Of a DNA stretch of 64,000 bases, positions 48,035-56,306 are shown in pieces (position 1 is the stretch's first letter; each line of letters begins with the position of its first letter). The position numbers and the translations under genes were made by a program. The DNA lies in assembly GCF_004138215.1 (NCBI RefSeq), contig NZ_RYYS01000032.1, positions 124,001 to 188,000 on the forward strand, in the 5' to 3' direction. The stretch is from Anaerophilus nitritigenes. Lineage in GTDB: Bacteria; Bacillota; Clostridia; Peptostreptococcales; Thermotaleaceae. The notes under the pieces were generated by a model, which was not told the origin of the DNA, ran no database searches, and saw only the letters and a list, made by a program, of their open reading frames with translations.

Positions 48035-48053
48035 CCAGATTTTAAAAATCTGG
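48035..48053 (+). promoter_or_regulatory. Hairpin between the recA ribosome binding site and its start codon
   Basis: CCAGATTT (48035-48042) and AAATCTGG (48046-48053) form a perfect 8-bp stem with a TAA loop. The Shine-Dalgarno AGGTGA (48027-48032) is 27 nt from ATG (48060). Removing the 19-nt hairpin leaves 8 nt, the normal spacing. No other Shine-Dalgarno lies near the ATG. Confidence 0.65.
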
Positions 48054-48059
48054 ATATAT

Positions 48060-49130
48060 ATGGATGAAAAGAAAAAAGCATTAGAAATGGCTATGGGGCA
48101 AATAGAAAAACAATTTGGTAAAGGATCTATTATGAAGCTAGGAGAGGATACCACTCATTTAAATGTAGAATCTATTTCTACTGGATCACTAGATTTAGAT
48201 ATTGCTATAGGAATAGGAGGGATTCCTAGAGGAAGAATTATAGAAATATATGGACCGGAATCTTCAGGAAAAACTACTGTTGCCCTACATATTATTGCAG
48301 AAGCTCAAAAGGCAGGAGGCGTTGCTGCTTTTATAGATGCAGAGCATGCTCTTGATCCTGTTTATGCAAAAAATTTAGGAGTTAATATAGATGAATTAGT
48401 CGTTTCTCAACCAGATACAGGAGAGCAAGGATTAGAAATTTGTGAGGCATTAGTAAGAAGTGGAGCCATTGATGTTATTGTAGTAGATTCTGTAGCTGCA
48501 TTGGTTCCTAAAGCTGAAATACAAGGAGAAATGGGAGATTCTCATGTAGGTTTACAGGCAAGACTTATGTCTCAAGCACTAAGAAAATTAGCAGGAGCTA
48601 TTAATAAGTCTAATACTTCAGCTATATTTATCAATCAATTAAGAGAAAAAGTAGGAATTATGTTTGGGAATCCAGAGACTACAACAGGAGGAAGAGCTCT
48701 TAAATTTTATGCATCCGTAAGGTTAGATGTAAGAAGAATTGAAACCTTAAAACAAGGGGATGATATGATTGGAAATCGAACAAGAGTCAAAGTCGTAAAA
48801 AATAAAGTGGCACCCCCATTTAAGGTAGCAGAATTTGACATTATGTATGGGACAGGGATTTCACGAGAAGGTAGTGTGCTAGATTGTGCTGTAAAAATGG
48901 ATGTTGTTAAAAAAGCAGGTTCTTGGTATAGTTATGAAGAACATCGCTTAGGACAAGGAAGAGAAAATGCAAAGCAATTTTTAATAGACAACAAAGAGCT
49001 TTGTTTAGAACTTGAAAATAAAATCAGAAAAGCTAATAATTTATCTACTATTAAAAGTAAAGAAGCAAAAATAGAAACTAAAGAAGAAAAGAAGGAAATT
49101 AAACAAGAAAAAGTAGAAGGCAAAAAATAA
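48060..49130 (+). CDS. recA: Recombinase RecA
   Basis: RecA (356 aa) forms filaments on single-stranded DNA for strand exchange and LexA cleavage. It opens [22 protein letters not shown], with Walker [10 protein letters not shown] at about 65-73, the [10 protein letters not shown] Walker B and the DNA-binding loops including NQLREKVG and GNPETTTGG. The C-terminal 25 residues are a K/E tail. The ATG is unusual in having its ribosome binding site displaced by a hairpin. The promoter and LexA box upstream indicate SOS control. No intein or intron is present. Confidence 0.99.
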   Translation: MDEKKKALEMAMGQIEKQFGKGSIMKLGEDTTHLNVESISTGSLDLDIAIGIGGIPRGRIIEIYGPESSGKTTVALHIIAEAQKAGGVAAFIDAEHALDPVYAKNLGVNIDELVVSQPDTGEQGLEICEALVRSGAIDVIVVDSVAALVPKAEIQGEMGDSHVGLQARLMSQALRKLAGAINKSNTSAIFINQLREKVGIMFGNPETTTGGRALKFYASVRLDVRRIETLKQGDDMIGNRTRVKVVKNKVAPPFKVAEFDIMYGTGISREGSVLDCAVKMDVVKKAGSWYSYEEHRLGQGRENAKQFLIDNKELCLELENKIRKANNLSTIKSKEAKIETKEEKKEIKQEKVEGKK

Positions 49131-49154
49131 AACCCTTTTGAAGGGTTTTATTTT
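49129..49154 (+). terminator. Rho-independent terminator after recA
   Basis: AAAACCCTT (49129-49137) and AAGGGTTTT (49141-49149) form a 9-bp stem with a TTG loop, followed by ATTTTT. Confidence 0.88.
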
Positions 49155-49221
49155 TATGTATAATTTATGTAAAATTGGTAGGATAATAAAGCTACTTACA
49201 ACATTAAGAAGAATAATCAAC

Positions 49222-49250
49222 TTGACAGTCTCTAAAAAAAGATATACAAT
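49222..49250 (+). promoter_or_regulatory. Promoter upstream of rny
   Basis: TTGACA (49222-49227) and TACAAT (49245-49250) are 17 bp apart, a strong sigma-A match. The predicted leader from about 49257 to the rny start is about 150 nt and holds a terminator hairpin. The 274-bp interval between recA and rny (49131-49404) contains only these regulatory signals; I see no convincing gene in it. Confidence 0.8.
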
Positions 49251-49343
49251 TATAACAGATATTGGTGTATCTGTACATGAATAAAAAAGAGGCCTAGCTA
49301 GTATTTTAAATTTTTTGCCCTATAATCACATAGTGGAAGATTT

Positions 49344-49366
49344 AAAAGCCGAGGTTTCTCGGTTTT
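49344..49366 (+). terminator. Terminator-like hairpin in the rny leader (possible attenuator)
   Basis: AAAAGCCGAG (49344-49353) pairs with CTCGGTTTT (49358-49366) around a GTTT loop, with one bulged G, and is followed by a T-rich tract. It lies about 90 nt after the predicted transcription start and 38 nt before the rny start, an attenuator-like position. Confidence 0.6.
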
Positions 49367-49404
49367 GTTATTTGTTTATGTTTAAGCAGGGGAGGTGTTT
49401 TAAT

Positions 49405-50946
49405 ATTAATCCAATATATACGTTCATTTTTATTGTAGTAGCTTTAGCAGCAGGGATAGGAGCAGGATATTTTGTTCGTAAAAATATTGCAGAAGGTAAA
49501 ATAAATAATGCAGAAGAGAAAGCAAAAGAAATCGTTGTAGAAGCAGAAAAACAAGCTGAAACTTCTAAAAAAGAGATTTTACTAGAAGCAAAGGAAGAAG
49601 TTCATAGATTAAGAAATGAACTTGAAAGGGAAAGTAGAGAAAGAAGAAATGAAATTCAAAGACTTGAAAGAAGATTGTTACAAAAAGAAGAAACATTAGA
49701 TAGAAAATCTGATAACTTAGAGAAAAAAGATGAACTATTAAATAAAAAAATAAAAGAAGCAGTTGAAAAACAAGAACAAATAGAACAAGCCTATCAAAAG
49801 CAGCTTGAAGAATTAGAAAGAATATCAGGGCTTACAAGAGAACAAGCCAGAGAATTGCTTTTAAGTGATACTCAAAAAGAAGTGAAACATGAAGCTGCTA
49901 TGATGATTAAAGATATTGAACAAAGAGCAAAAGAAGATGGAGAAAAGAAAGCGAAAGAAATTATAGCATATGCAATACAAAAATGTGCAGCAGATCATGT
50001 GGCAGAGACTACTGTTTCTGTAGTAAGTCTTCCGAACGATGAAATGAAAGGAAGAATTATCGGTCGAGAAGGAAGAAATATAAGAACATTAGAAACGTTA
50101 ACAGGAATTGATCTTATCATTGATGATACACCAGAAGCAGTTATTTTATCAGGATTTGATCCTATTAGAAGAGAAGTAGCTAGAATTGCATTAGAAAAAT
50201 TAATTGTAGATGGTAGAATTCATCCTGCTAGAATTGAAGAAATGGTAGAAAAAGCTAAAAAAGAAGTGAATAATATTATAAAAGAAGAGGGAGAACAAGC
50301 TACTTTTGAAACTGGTGTTCATAGCCTTCATCCAGAATTGGTTAAATTACTAGGCAGATTAAAATATAGGACTAGTTATGGCCAAAATGTGTTAAAACAT
50401 TCTATAGAGGTAGCTCATTTAGCAGGAGTAATGGCCTCTGAGCTAGGGGTAGATGTGAAACTAGCAAAAAGAGCAGGACTTCTTCATGATATTGGAAAAG
50501 CGGTAGACCATGAAGTAGAAGGAACTCATGTGGATATTGGAATGGAACTACTTAAAAAATATAAAGAATCTAATGAAGTCATTCATGCTATGTCTACTCA
50601 TCATGGGGATTATGAACCCGAAACGGTTGAAGCTGTGTTAGTAACAGCAGCAGATGCAGTTTCAGCAGCAAGACCAGGAGCAAGAAGAGAGACATTAGAG
50701 ACATATATTAAACGTCTACAAAAGCTTGAAGAAATTGCAAATGATTATGATGGAGTAGACAAATCTTTTGCCATTCAAGCAGGTAGAGAGATTAGAATTA
50801 TGGTAAAACCAGAAGAAATGGTAGATGAAGATATTATTTATTTGGCAAGAGAAATTACTAAAAAAATAGAAGATGAGTTAGAGTATCCAGGTCAAATTAA
50901 AGTAAATGTGATTAGAGAAACAAGAGCTATTGAATATGCAAAATAA
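49405..50946 (+). CDS. rny: Ribonuclease Y
   Basis: RNase Y (513 aa) is the membrane-bound endonuclease that starts mRNA decay in many Gram-positive bacteria. It has an N-terminal membrane helix (about 4-24) ending [12 protein letters not shown], a long coiled coil (about 30-180), a KH domain ([15 protein letters not shown], about 214-228) and an HD domain ([12 protein letters not shown], about 352-363). No ATG, GTG or TTG sits at normal spacing. GGGGAGGTG (49389-49397) lies 7 bp before ATT at 49405, which gives the family N-terminus (x-NPIYTFIF). An ATG at 49378 would add nine residues but has no ribosome binding site and lies before GGGGAGGTG. Confidence 0.93.
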   Translation: MNPIYTFIFIVVALAAGIGAGYFVRKNIAEGKINNAEEKAKEIVVEAEKQAETSKKEILLEAKEEVHRLRNELERESRERRNEIQRLERRLLQKEETLDRKSDNLEKKDELLNKKIKEAVEKQEQIEQAYQKQLEELERISGLTREQARELLLSDTQKEVKHEAAMMIKDIEQRAKEDGEKKAKEIIAYAIQKCAADHVAETTVSVVSLPNDEMKGRIIGREGRNIRTLETLTGIDLIIDDTPEAVILSGFDPIRREVARIALEKLIVDGRIHPARIEEMVEKAKKEVNNIIKEEGEQATFETGVHSLHPELVKLLGRLKYRTSYGQNVLKHSIEVAHLAGVMASELGVDVKLAKRAGLLHDIGKAVDHEVEGTHVDIGMELLKKYKESNEVIHAMSTHHGDYEPETVEAVLVTAADAVSAARPGARRETLETYIKRLQKLEEIANDYDGVDKSFAIQAGREIRIMVKPEEMVDEDIIYLAREITKKIEDELEYPGQIKVNVIRETRAIEYAK

Positions 50947-50973
50947 AAAGAAGCGAGAGCTTCTTTTTATTTT
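50940..50973 (+). terminator. Rho-independent terminator after rny
   Basis: AAAATAAAAAGAAGC (50940-50954) and GCTTCTTTTTATTTT (50959-50973) form a 15-bp stem with a GAGA loop. It overlaps the stop codon. Confidence 0.88.
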
Positions 50974-51018
50974 GCATAAAATTTTTTGAAAAATTTTTAA
51001 ATTTATTAAATAAAAAAA

Positions 51019-51045
51019 AGGATTTCATTAACAAATGTAGAATAT
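51019..51045 (+). promoter_or_regulatory. Sigma-H-type promoter of spoVS
   Basis: AGGATTT (51019-51025) and GAAT (51040-51043, within TAGAATAT) are separated by 14 bp. This fits the sigma-H consensus AGGAWWT ... RGAAT. B. subtilis spoVS is a known sigma-H-dependent gene. Confidence 0.65.
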
Positions 51046-51091
51046 ATTAAGAGAAATATGTTAAATATAACCAAATAAGGGGGCTATAATC

Positions 51092-51352
51092 ATGGAAGTA
51101 TTAAAAGTGTCAGCAAAATCCAGTCCAAACTCTGTTGCAGGAGCATTAGCTGGGGTTTTAAGAGAACGTGGAGGAGCCGAAATTCAAGCTATTGGTGCAG
51201 GTGCTCTAAATCAAGCAGTAAAGGCAGTAGCTATTGCTAGAGGATTCGTTGCTCCTAGTGGTGTTGACTTAATTTGTGTTCCTGCTTTTACAGATATTTT
51301 AATTGATGGTGAAGAAAGAACAGCAATCAAATTGATTGTAGAACCAAGATAG
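51092..51352 (+). CDS. spoVS: Stage V sporulation protein S
   Basis: SpoVS (86 aa) is a small Alba-like protein required for progress past early sporulation and spore coat/cortex stages in Bacillus. The family is extremely conserved; VLKVSAKSSPNSVAGALAGVLRERGGAEIQAIGAGALNQAVKA-type sequence fills residues 3-50 with no change in its main motifs. AAGGGGG lies upstream of ATG. It follows rny directly, whereas B. subtilis has ymdB between them. Own terminator and sigma-H-like promoter make it a single-gene unit. Confidence 0.98.
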   Translation: MEVLKVSAKSSPNSVAGALAGVLRERGGAEIQAIGAGALNQAVKAVAIARGFVAPSGVDLICVPAFTDILIDGEERTAIKLIVEPR

Positions 51353-51362
51353 TATAAACTCA

Positions 51363-51388
51363 AAAAACCTGCTTATAAGCAGGTTTTT
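51363..51388 (+). terminator. Rho-independent terminator after spoVS
   Basis: AAAAACCTGC (51363-51372) and GCAGGTTTTT (51379-51388) form a 10-bp stem with a 6-nt loop and T5 end. Confidence 0.9.
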
Positions 51389-51493
51389 GTGCTTTATATT
51401 ATCTTATATTTTCTTAAAAAGTAAATGTTATTATAAAGTTTTAATCCTTGAGTTATAATATAAATAGATATAATAAAAAGGAGAATGTATTTT

Positions 51494-52309
51494 ATGATAG
51501 ATATGCATGTTCATACAAATGCTTCAGATGGAATTTTTTCACCTACACAAATTGTAGAGTGGGCTTACAAAAAAGGATTAAGAGGAATTGCTATTACGGA
51601 TCATGATACAGTAGATGGTATTGTAGAAGCAGTATATACATCTAAAAAATATGGTGGTTTTTTACTTGTTCCAGGAATAGAATTTAGCTGTATATATGAT
51701 GGAAAAGAAGTACATATTTTAGGATATTTTATAGATTATACCCACCAAGAACTTATAAATATTACAAAAGAAATAAAAGATTATCGATTAAAAAGAATAA
51801 AAAAAATGATACAAAAATTACAAGAAATAAATATTTCTATAGACTTTGATGAAGTAAAAAACATAGTAAAAGATGGATCTTTTGGAAGACCTCATGTTGC
51901 CAAAATACTTGTTCAAAAAGGATATGCAGATTCAATTTCAGATGCCTTTGAAAAGTTTTTAACAAGAGGAAGAGAAGCTTTTGTAGAAAGATTTAAATTA
52001 TCTGTAGAAGAAGCTATTGATATCATAAAAAAATCAGGAGGAATCCCTACCTTGGCACATCCAGGGTTATTAGATGAATCAATTTTTATAGATGATTTAA
52101 TAAAAAAAGGATTTTTAGGGATAGAAGTATATCATAGAGAACATGATTCACAACATGAAGAAATATTTTTTAAAAAAGCAAAAGAGTATAATCTTTTTGT
52201 AACAGGAGGTTCTGATTATCATGATGATCAAAAGGAAGGTGTTCCTACTGTAGGAAGTGTAGGTATTTCTTATGAATCTGTTATAAATATGAAAAATAGT
52301 ATTGAATGA
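51494..52309 (+). CDS. PHP-domain phosphoesterase (YciV/TrpH/RNase AM-like)
   Basis: This 271-aa protein is a stand-alone PHP-domain enzyme. Metal-binding motifs are MHVHTNASDG (about 4-13), ITDHDTVDG (about 34-42), PGIEFSC, LAHPGLL and GGSDYHD near the end. Relatives include E. coli YciV, reported as a 5'-3' exoribonuclease and 3',5'-nucleotide bisphosphate phosphatase. The exact substrate here is unknown. An ATG at 51485 is in frame, but AAGGAG lies 1 bp before it; ATG at 51494 has 10-bp spacing and is preferred. Confidence 0.88.
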   Translation: MIDMHVHTNASDGIFSPTQIVEWAYKKGLRGIAITDHDTVDGIVEAVYTSKKYGGFLLVPGIEFSCIYDGKEVHILGYFIDYTHQELINITKEIKDYRLKRIKKMIQKLQEINISIDFDEVKNIVKDGSFGRPHVAKILVQKGYADSISDAFEKFLTRGREAFVERFKLSVEEAIDIIKKSGGIPTLAHPGLLDESIFIDDLIKKGFLGIEVYHREHDSQHEEIFFKKAKEYNLFVTGGSDYHDDQKEGVPTVGSVGISYESVINMKNSIE

Positions 52310-52366
52310 TTGTAAAAAAGAATATAGAATAAAGATAGTCTAAGATATTAGAAAGGGGAAACAAAA

Positions 52367-53797
52367 TTGACACAAACTTACGAAAATCCACTAATTACAA
52401 GATATGCAAGCAAAGAAATGTCAAAAATATTTTCTTCTGATGAAAAATTTAGTACGTGGAGAAAGCTTTGGATTGCTCTTGCAGAATCAGAAAAAGAACT
52501 AGGGATTAAAATTACAGATGAACAAATAGAAGAAATGAAAAAATACCAAAATCAAATCAATTATGATGTAGCAATAAAAAGAGAAAAAGAGACAAGACAT
52601 GATGTAATGGCACATGTATATGCGTTTGGAGAACAATGTCCTAAAGCAAAACCTATTATTCATCTAGGAGCAACAAGTGCTTATGTAGGAGACAATACGG
52701 ATATTATTAATATGAAACAAGCAATGATTTTAGTAAAAAAGAAACTTATCAATTTAATACATAAATTGTCACAATTTGCACTGGATCAAAAAGATGTACC
52801 AACTTTAGGATTTACTCATTTTCAACCTGCACAGCTTACTACAGTAGGAAAAAGAGCAACTCTATGGCTTATGGATTTATTGATGGATTATGAAGACGTT
52901 GAACGTATAATAGATGATATTAAATTAAGAGGGGTAAAAGGAACAACTGGAACGCAAGCTAGCTTTTTAGAATTATTTGATAAAGATCATGAAAAAGTAA
53001 AAAAACTAGACAAATTAGTAGCAAAAAAACTTGGATTTGCAGATACATTTCCTGTAACTGGACAAACTTATTCAAGAAAATTAGATTATAAAATATTATC
53101 TGTTTTAAGTGGAATTGCTCAAAGTACACATAAAATGACAAATGATATAAGATTATTACAACACTTAAAAGAAATTGAAGAACCGTTCGAATCTACACAA
53201 ATAGGATCTTCAGCTATGGCATATAAAAGAAATCCTATGAGAAGTGAAAGGGTTGCATCTTTATCTAGATATGTAATGGCAAATATAATGAATCCAGCTA
53301 TGACTACATCTACTCAATGGTTTGAAAGAACACTAGACGATTCTGCCAACAGAAGAATTTCTATTCCAGAGAGTTTCTTAGCGGTAGATGCAATTTTAGA
53401 AATTTGTATTAATATTTGTTCAGGATTAGTAGTGTATGAAAAAGTGATTCATCAACATATTATGAACGAACTTCCATTTATGGCTACAGAAAATATTTTA
53501 ATGGAAGCTGTAAAAAAAGGCGGAGATCGACAAGAGCTTCATGAAAAAATAAGAATGCACTCTATGGATGCAGGAAGAGAAGTAAAAGAAAAAGGAAGAG
53601 AAAATGATTTATTAACAAGAATTGCAGGGGATCAAGCATTTAATTTATCTCATGAGGACATAAACAAATTGATGGATCCTAAATTATTTATAGGAAGAGC
53701 ACCAGAACAAGTCTCTGAGTTTATAGAAGAAAATATCAAACCTATTTTAGAAAAGTACAAAAACTTTTTAGGAATAGAAGTGGATTTAAAAGTATAA
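52367..53797 (+). CDS. purB: Adenylosuccinate lyase
   Basis: PurB (476 aa) acts twice in purine synthesis, cleaving SAICAR and adenylosuccinate to release fumarate. It is a fumarase/aspartase-superfamily protein with RHDVMAHV (about 73-80), LGATSAYVGDN, TQGTTGTQAS-type (KGTTGTQASF) and the catalytic loop GSSAMAYKRNPMRSE (about 284-298). The length matches the longer clostridial/eukaryotic-type PurB. The start is TTG, 8 bp after GAAAGGGG. It is not adjacent to other pur genes. Confidence 0.96.
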   Translation: MTQTYENPLITRYASKEMSKIFSSDEKFSTWRKLWIALAESEKELGIKITDEQIEEMKKYQNQINYDVAIKREKETRHDVMAHVYAFGEQCPKAKPIIHLGATSAYVGDNTDIINMKQAMILVKKKLINLIHKLSQFALDQKDVPTLGFTHFQPAQLTTVGKRATLWLMDLLMDYEDVERIIDDIKLRGVKGTTGTQASFLELFDKDHEKVKKLDKLVAKKLGFADTFPVTGQTYSRKLDYKILSVLSGIAQSTHKMTNDIRLLQHLKEIEEPFESTQIGSSAMAYKRNPMRSERVASLSRYVMANIMNPAMTTSTQWFERTLDDSANRRISIPESFLAVDAILEICINICSGLVVYEKVIHQHIMNELPFMATENILMEAVKKGGDRQELHEKIRMHSMDAGREVKEKGRENDLLTRIAGDQAFNLSHEDINKLMDPKLFIGRAPEQVSEFIEENIKPILEKYKNFLGIEVDLKV

Positions 53798-53801
53798 TCT
53801 A

Positions 53802-53830
53802 TTGACATAAATTATATTATTGGATATAAT
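53802..53830 (+). promoter_or_regulatory. Promoter of the proline T-box and proAB operon
   Basis: TTGACA (53802-53807) and TATAAT (53825-53830) are 17 bp apart, a full sigma-A consensus, directly after purB. Confidence 0.9.
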
Positions 53831-53836
53831 TATTTT

Positions 53837-54069
53837 TAAATATAAATACTTTGATGCATTGAAGGAGAATAGTAAAAGAAAGCAGTTGCACAGAGAGTAA
53901 GACGATGGTGAGAGTCTTATAGCTAAATTCTTTGAACCCACTCTGGAGCATATGGAAAAACCATTACGAGTAGATCACGTTACGATCTAAAAGATGAGCC
54001 AGAAGATTATTGGCTAATTAGGGTGGTACCGCGGGTAAACTCTCGTCCCTTTTGGGATGAGGGTTTTTT
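53837..54069 (+). promoter_or_regulatory. T-box leader (proline, specifier CCC) controlling proA-proB
   Basis: The leader fills the 296-bp gap between purB and proA. The invariant T-box sequence AGGGTGGTACCGCG lies at 54020-54033. Stem I carries GAGAGTAAG and GGTGAGAGTC, and the specifier loop reads TTTGAA-CCC-ACTCTGGAGC with the Pro codon CCC at 53937-53939. A terminator stem (54040-54049 with 54054-54063) and a run of six T follow. Uncharged tRNA-Pro would bind the CCC specifier and T-box, favour the antiterminator and switch on proline synthesis. Confidence 0.95.
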
Positions 54070-54093
54070 ATATGGAAAAAAGGAGTGTATGAA

Positions 54094-55332
54094 ATGTCTT
54101 TTTTAGAAAAATGTAAAATATTAAAAAAACAATCAGAAAATTTAGGGATCATAAATACAAAGGTGAAAAATGATGCATTAAAAGAAGTAGCAAAAACCTT
54201 AAAGGAACATCAAGATTATATTTTAAAAGAAAATCAAAAAGATGTAGATAATGCTGTAAAAAAGAATACAAAAGAAAGTTTAATTGACAGACTTCGTCTA
54301 AATGAAGAGAGAATAGATGCAATGATTGAAGGAATTCATCAAATTATAGAATTAAAAGATCCAGTATGGAAAAGTAATGAAGTATGGACATTAGAAAATG
54401 GACTTACAATTAGTAAAATGGCTGTTCCATTAGGTGTAATAGGAATCATTTATGAATCAAGACCAAATGTAACAGTAGATGCTTTTGCTTTGGCACTTAA
54501 AAGTGGAAATTGTATTTTATTAAGAGGTAGTTCTACATCTCTTCATTCTAACAAAGCTTTAGTTTATGCGATACAAGAAGGTCTTAAAAAAAGTAAAATA
54601 TCTCATGAAGTAGTAGCTTTAGTAGATAGTCCAGATCGTGCCCTTGTAAATGAGATGTTAACTTTAAATGAATATATTGATTTAATTATTCCTAGAGGAG
54701 GAAAATCTCTTATTGATATGGTTGTAAAAAATGCTACGGTACCAACCATTGAAACTGGAGTTGGAAATTGTCATATTTTTGTAGATGAAAGTGCTAATTT
54801 AGAAAAAGCTGTAGATATTATTGAAAATGCAAAAGTACAAAGACCTGGAGTATGTAATGCTTGTGAGAGTGTTTTAATTCATAAAAATATTGCAGATCAA
54901 ATTTTACCAAAGCTTCATGATAGGTTACATGAAAAAGTAGAATTAAGAGGATGTACAAATACTCAAAATATTATTTCAGTAAATCCTGCAAGTGATGAAG
55001 ATTGGTCGGAGGAGTATTTAGATTATATATTAGCAGTAAAAGTAGTAAAAGATATAGACGAAGCGATTGACCATATTAGAAAATATGGAACAAAGCATTC
55101 AGAATCTATTTTAACAGAGAAGTTACAAAATGCCAATGATTTCTTAAGAAAAGTAGATGCTGCTGCTGTATATGTAAATGCTTCTACAAGATTTACAGAT
55201 GGAGGAGAATTTGGATTTGGAGCAGAAATGGGTATTAGTACTCAAAAAATGCATGCTCGCGGACCTATGGGACTCAATGAATTGGTAACCGTAAAGTATA
55301 CCATTTTAGGGAATGGACAAATCAGAGAATAG
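54094..55332 (+). CDS. proA: Glutamate-5-semialdehyde dehydrogenase (gamma-glutamyl phosphate reductase)
   Basis: ProA (412 aa) reduces gamma-glutamyl phosphate to glutamate semialdehyde with NADPH, the second step of proline synthesis. It is an aldehyde-dehydrogenase-fold protein with LGVIGIIYESRPNVT (about 116-130), the catalytic Cys in PGVCNACES (about 251-259) and a C-terminal NASTRFTDGGEFGFGAEMG. A GTG at 54085 is in frame but inside AGGAG; ATG at 54094 with 8-bp spacing is chosen. It follows the proline T-box. proB is placed after it, the reverse of B. subtilis proBA. Confidence 0.97.
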   Translation: MSFLEKCKILKKQSENLGIINTKVKNDALKEVAKTLKEHQDYILKENQKDVDNAVKKNTKESLIDRLRLNEERIDAMIEGIHQIIELKDPVWKSNEVWTLENGLTISKMAVPLGVIGIIYESRPNVTVDAFALALKSGNCILLRGSSTSLHSNKALVYAIQEGLKKSKISHEVVALVDSPDRALVNEMLTLNEYIDLIIPRGGKSLIDMVVKNATVPTIETGVGNCHIFVDESANLEKAVDIIENAKVQRPGVCNACESVLIHKNIADQILPKLHDRLHEKVELRGCTNTQNIISVNPASDEDWSEEYLDYILAVKVVKDIDEAIDHIRKYGTKHSESILTEKLQNANDFLRKVDAAAVYVNASTRFTDGGEFGFGAEMGISTQKMHARGPMGLNELVTVKYTILGNGQIRE

Positions 55333-55342
55333 AGGGATAGTT

Positions 55343-56134
55343 ATGATTAATAAAATCATGAAGGAAGCCAGAAAGATTGTCATCAAAATTGGAAGCAATA
55401 CCATATCTAATGAAGATGGTACAATTAATAAGAACTTTTTAAAAAAATTATGTGAACAAATTCATTATTTAAGAGGTTTGGGAAAACAAATAGTTATTGT
55501 ATCTTCAGGAGCAAGAATTGCAGGAGTTGCAACCATAGGAAAATGGAAAAGAAAAAGCGATATTCATTACAAACAAGCTCTATGTGCCATTGGTCAGGTA
55601 GAGCTTATGGATTCTTACCGAAAAGCTTTTGCAGGATATGATATTCATATTGGCCAGATACTTCTTACAAAAGGAGATTTGACAGATAAGCATAGAACAC
55701 TTAATATAAGAAATACTTTGTTTACACTAGTAGATGAAGGTGTAGTTCCAATTATTAATGAAAATGATACAGTGAGTGTAGATGAAATCAAAATTGGAGA
55801 TAATGATACATTGTCTGCACTAGCTGCAAACCTTTGGGATGCAGATTTACTCATTATGTTTAGTGATATAGATGGAGTATATGATAAAAATCCAAAGGAA
55901 TATAAAGATGCTGTTCTTTTAGAGAAGGTCATAAATATTGATCATTTAGTAAAAAATATTCAGATGGGAGAGGAAAACCCATTTGGAACAGGAGGAATTG
56001 CTACAAAAATTGAAGCAGCCAGAAAAGTTAATCAATATGGCATTCCTATGATTTTGACAAATGGACAACATGAAGATGTACTAAAAAATTTATTAGAAGG
56101 AAAACAAAAGGCAACATTATTTACTGCCAAATAG
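55343..56134 (+). CDS. proB: Glutamate 5-kinase
   Basis: ProB (263 aa) phosphorylates glutamate to start proline synthesis. The amino-acid-kinase domain is complete: IVIKIGSNTIS near the N-terminus, IVSSGARIAG, INENDTVSVDEIKIGDNDTLSALAA and GIATKIEAAR. The C-terminal PUA domain of longer ProB enzymes (about 370 aa) is absent, as in many Clostridia. An upstream frame exists inside proA, but GAGGGA is 7-8 bp before ATG at 55343. A long hairpin closes the operon. Confidence 0.96.
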   Translation: MINKIMKEARKIVIKIGSNTISNEDGTINKNFLKKLCEQIHYLRGLGKQIVIVSSGARIAGVATIGKWKRKSDIHYKQALCAIGQVELMDSYRKAFAGYDIHIGQILLTKGDLTDKHRTLNIRNTLFTLVDEGVVPIINENDTVSVDEIKIGDNDTLSALAANLWDADLLIMFSDIDGVYDKNPKEYKDAVLLEKVINIDHLVKNIQMGEENPFGTGGIATKIEAARKVNQYGIPMILTNGQHEDVLKNLLEGKQKATLFTAK

Positions 56135-56144
56135 ATAAAAAACT

Positions 56145-56179
56145 ATGCTGTTCCTCTATTTTAAATAGAGGAACGGCAT
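56145..56179 (+). terminator. Long hairpin terminator after proB
   Basis: ATGCTGTTCCTCTATT (56145-56160) pairs with AATAGAGGAACGGCAT (56164-56179), 16 bp with one G-U and a 3-nt loop, followed by TAATTTTG. The T-run is imperfect but the stem is very strong. Confidence 0.75.
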
Positions 56180-56215
56180 TAATTTTGTAAAACTATATAT
56201 TCTATGTGTTCATTA

Positions 56216-56224
56216 TGGTATAAT
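56216..56224 (+). promoter_or_regulatory. Extended -10 promoter element before steA
   Basis: TGG-TATAAT, with TATAAT at 56219-56224, is an extended -10 element about 80 bp before the start codon. No clear -35 is present. Confidence 0.45.
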
Positions 56225-56306
56225 ATGCTTTGTGTAGAAAATATATTTATTGGTATTATTTATAAAAAGAGAGTAATACTAATGAAAAAGCAATCGGAGG
56301 AAATAT

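Noticed and set aside
49156-49284. Plus-strand frame of about 42 codons between recA and rny
   Set aside because: It has no ribosome binding site, begins at the recA terminator and runs straight through a strong promoter (49222-49250). It is best explained as chance.
49257-49366. Known riboswitch (purine or preQ1 type) in the rny leader
   Set aside because: Only scattered short matches such as CTATAATC were found. Core elements of these classes are missing.
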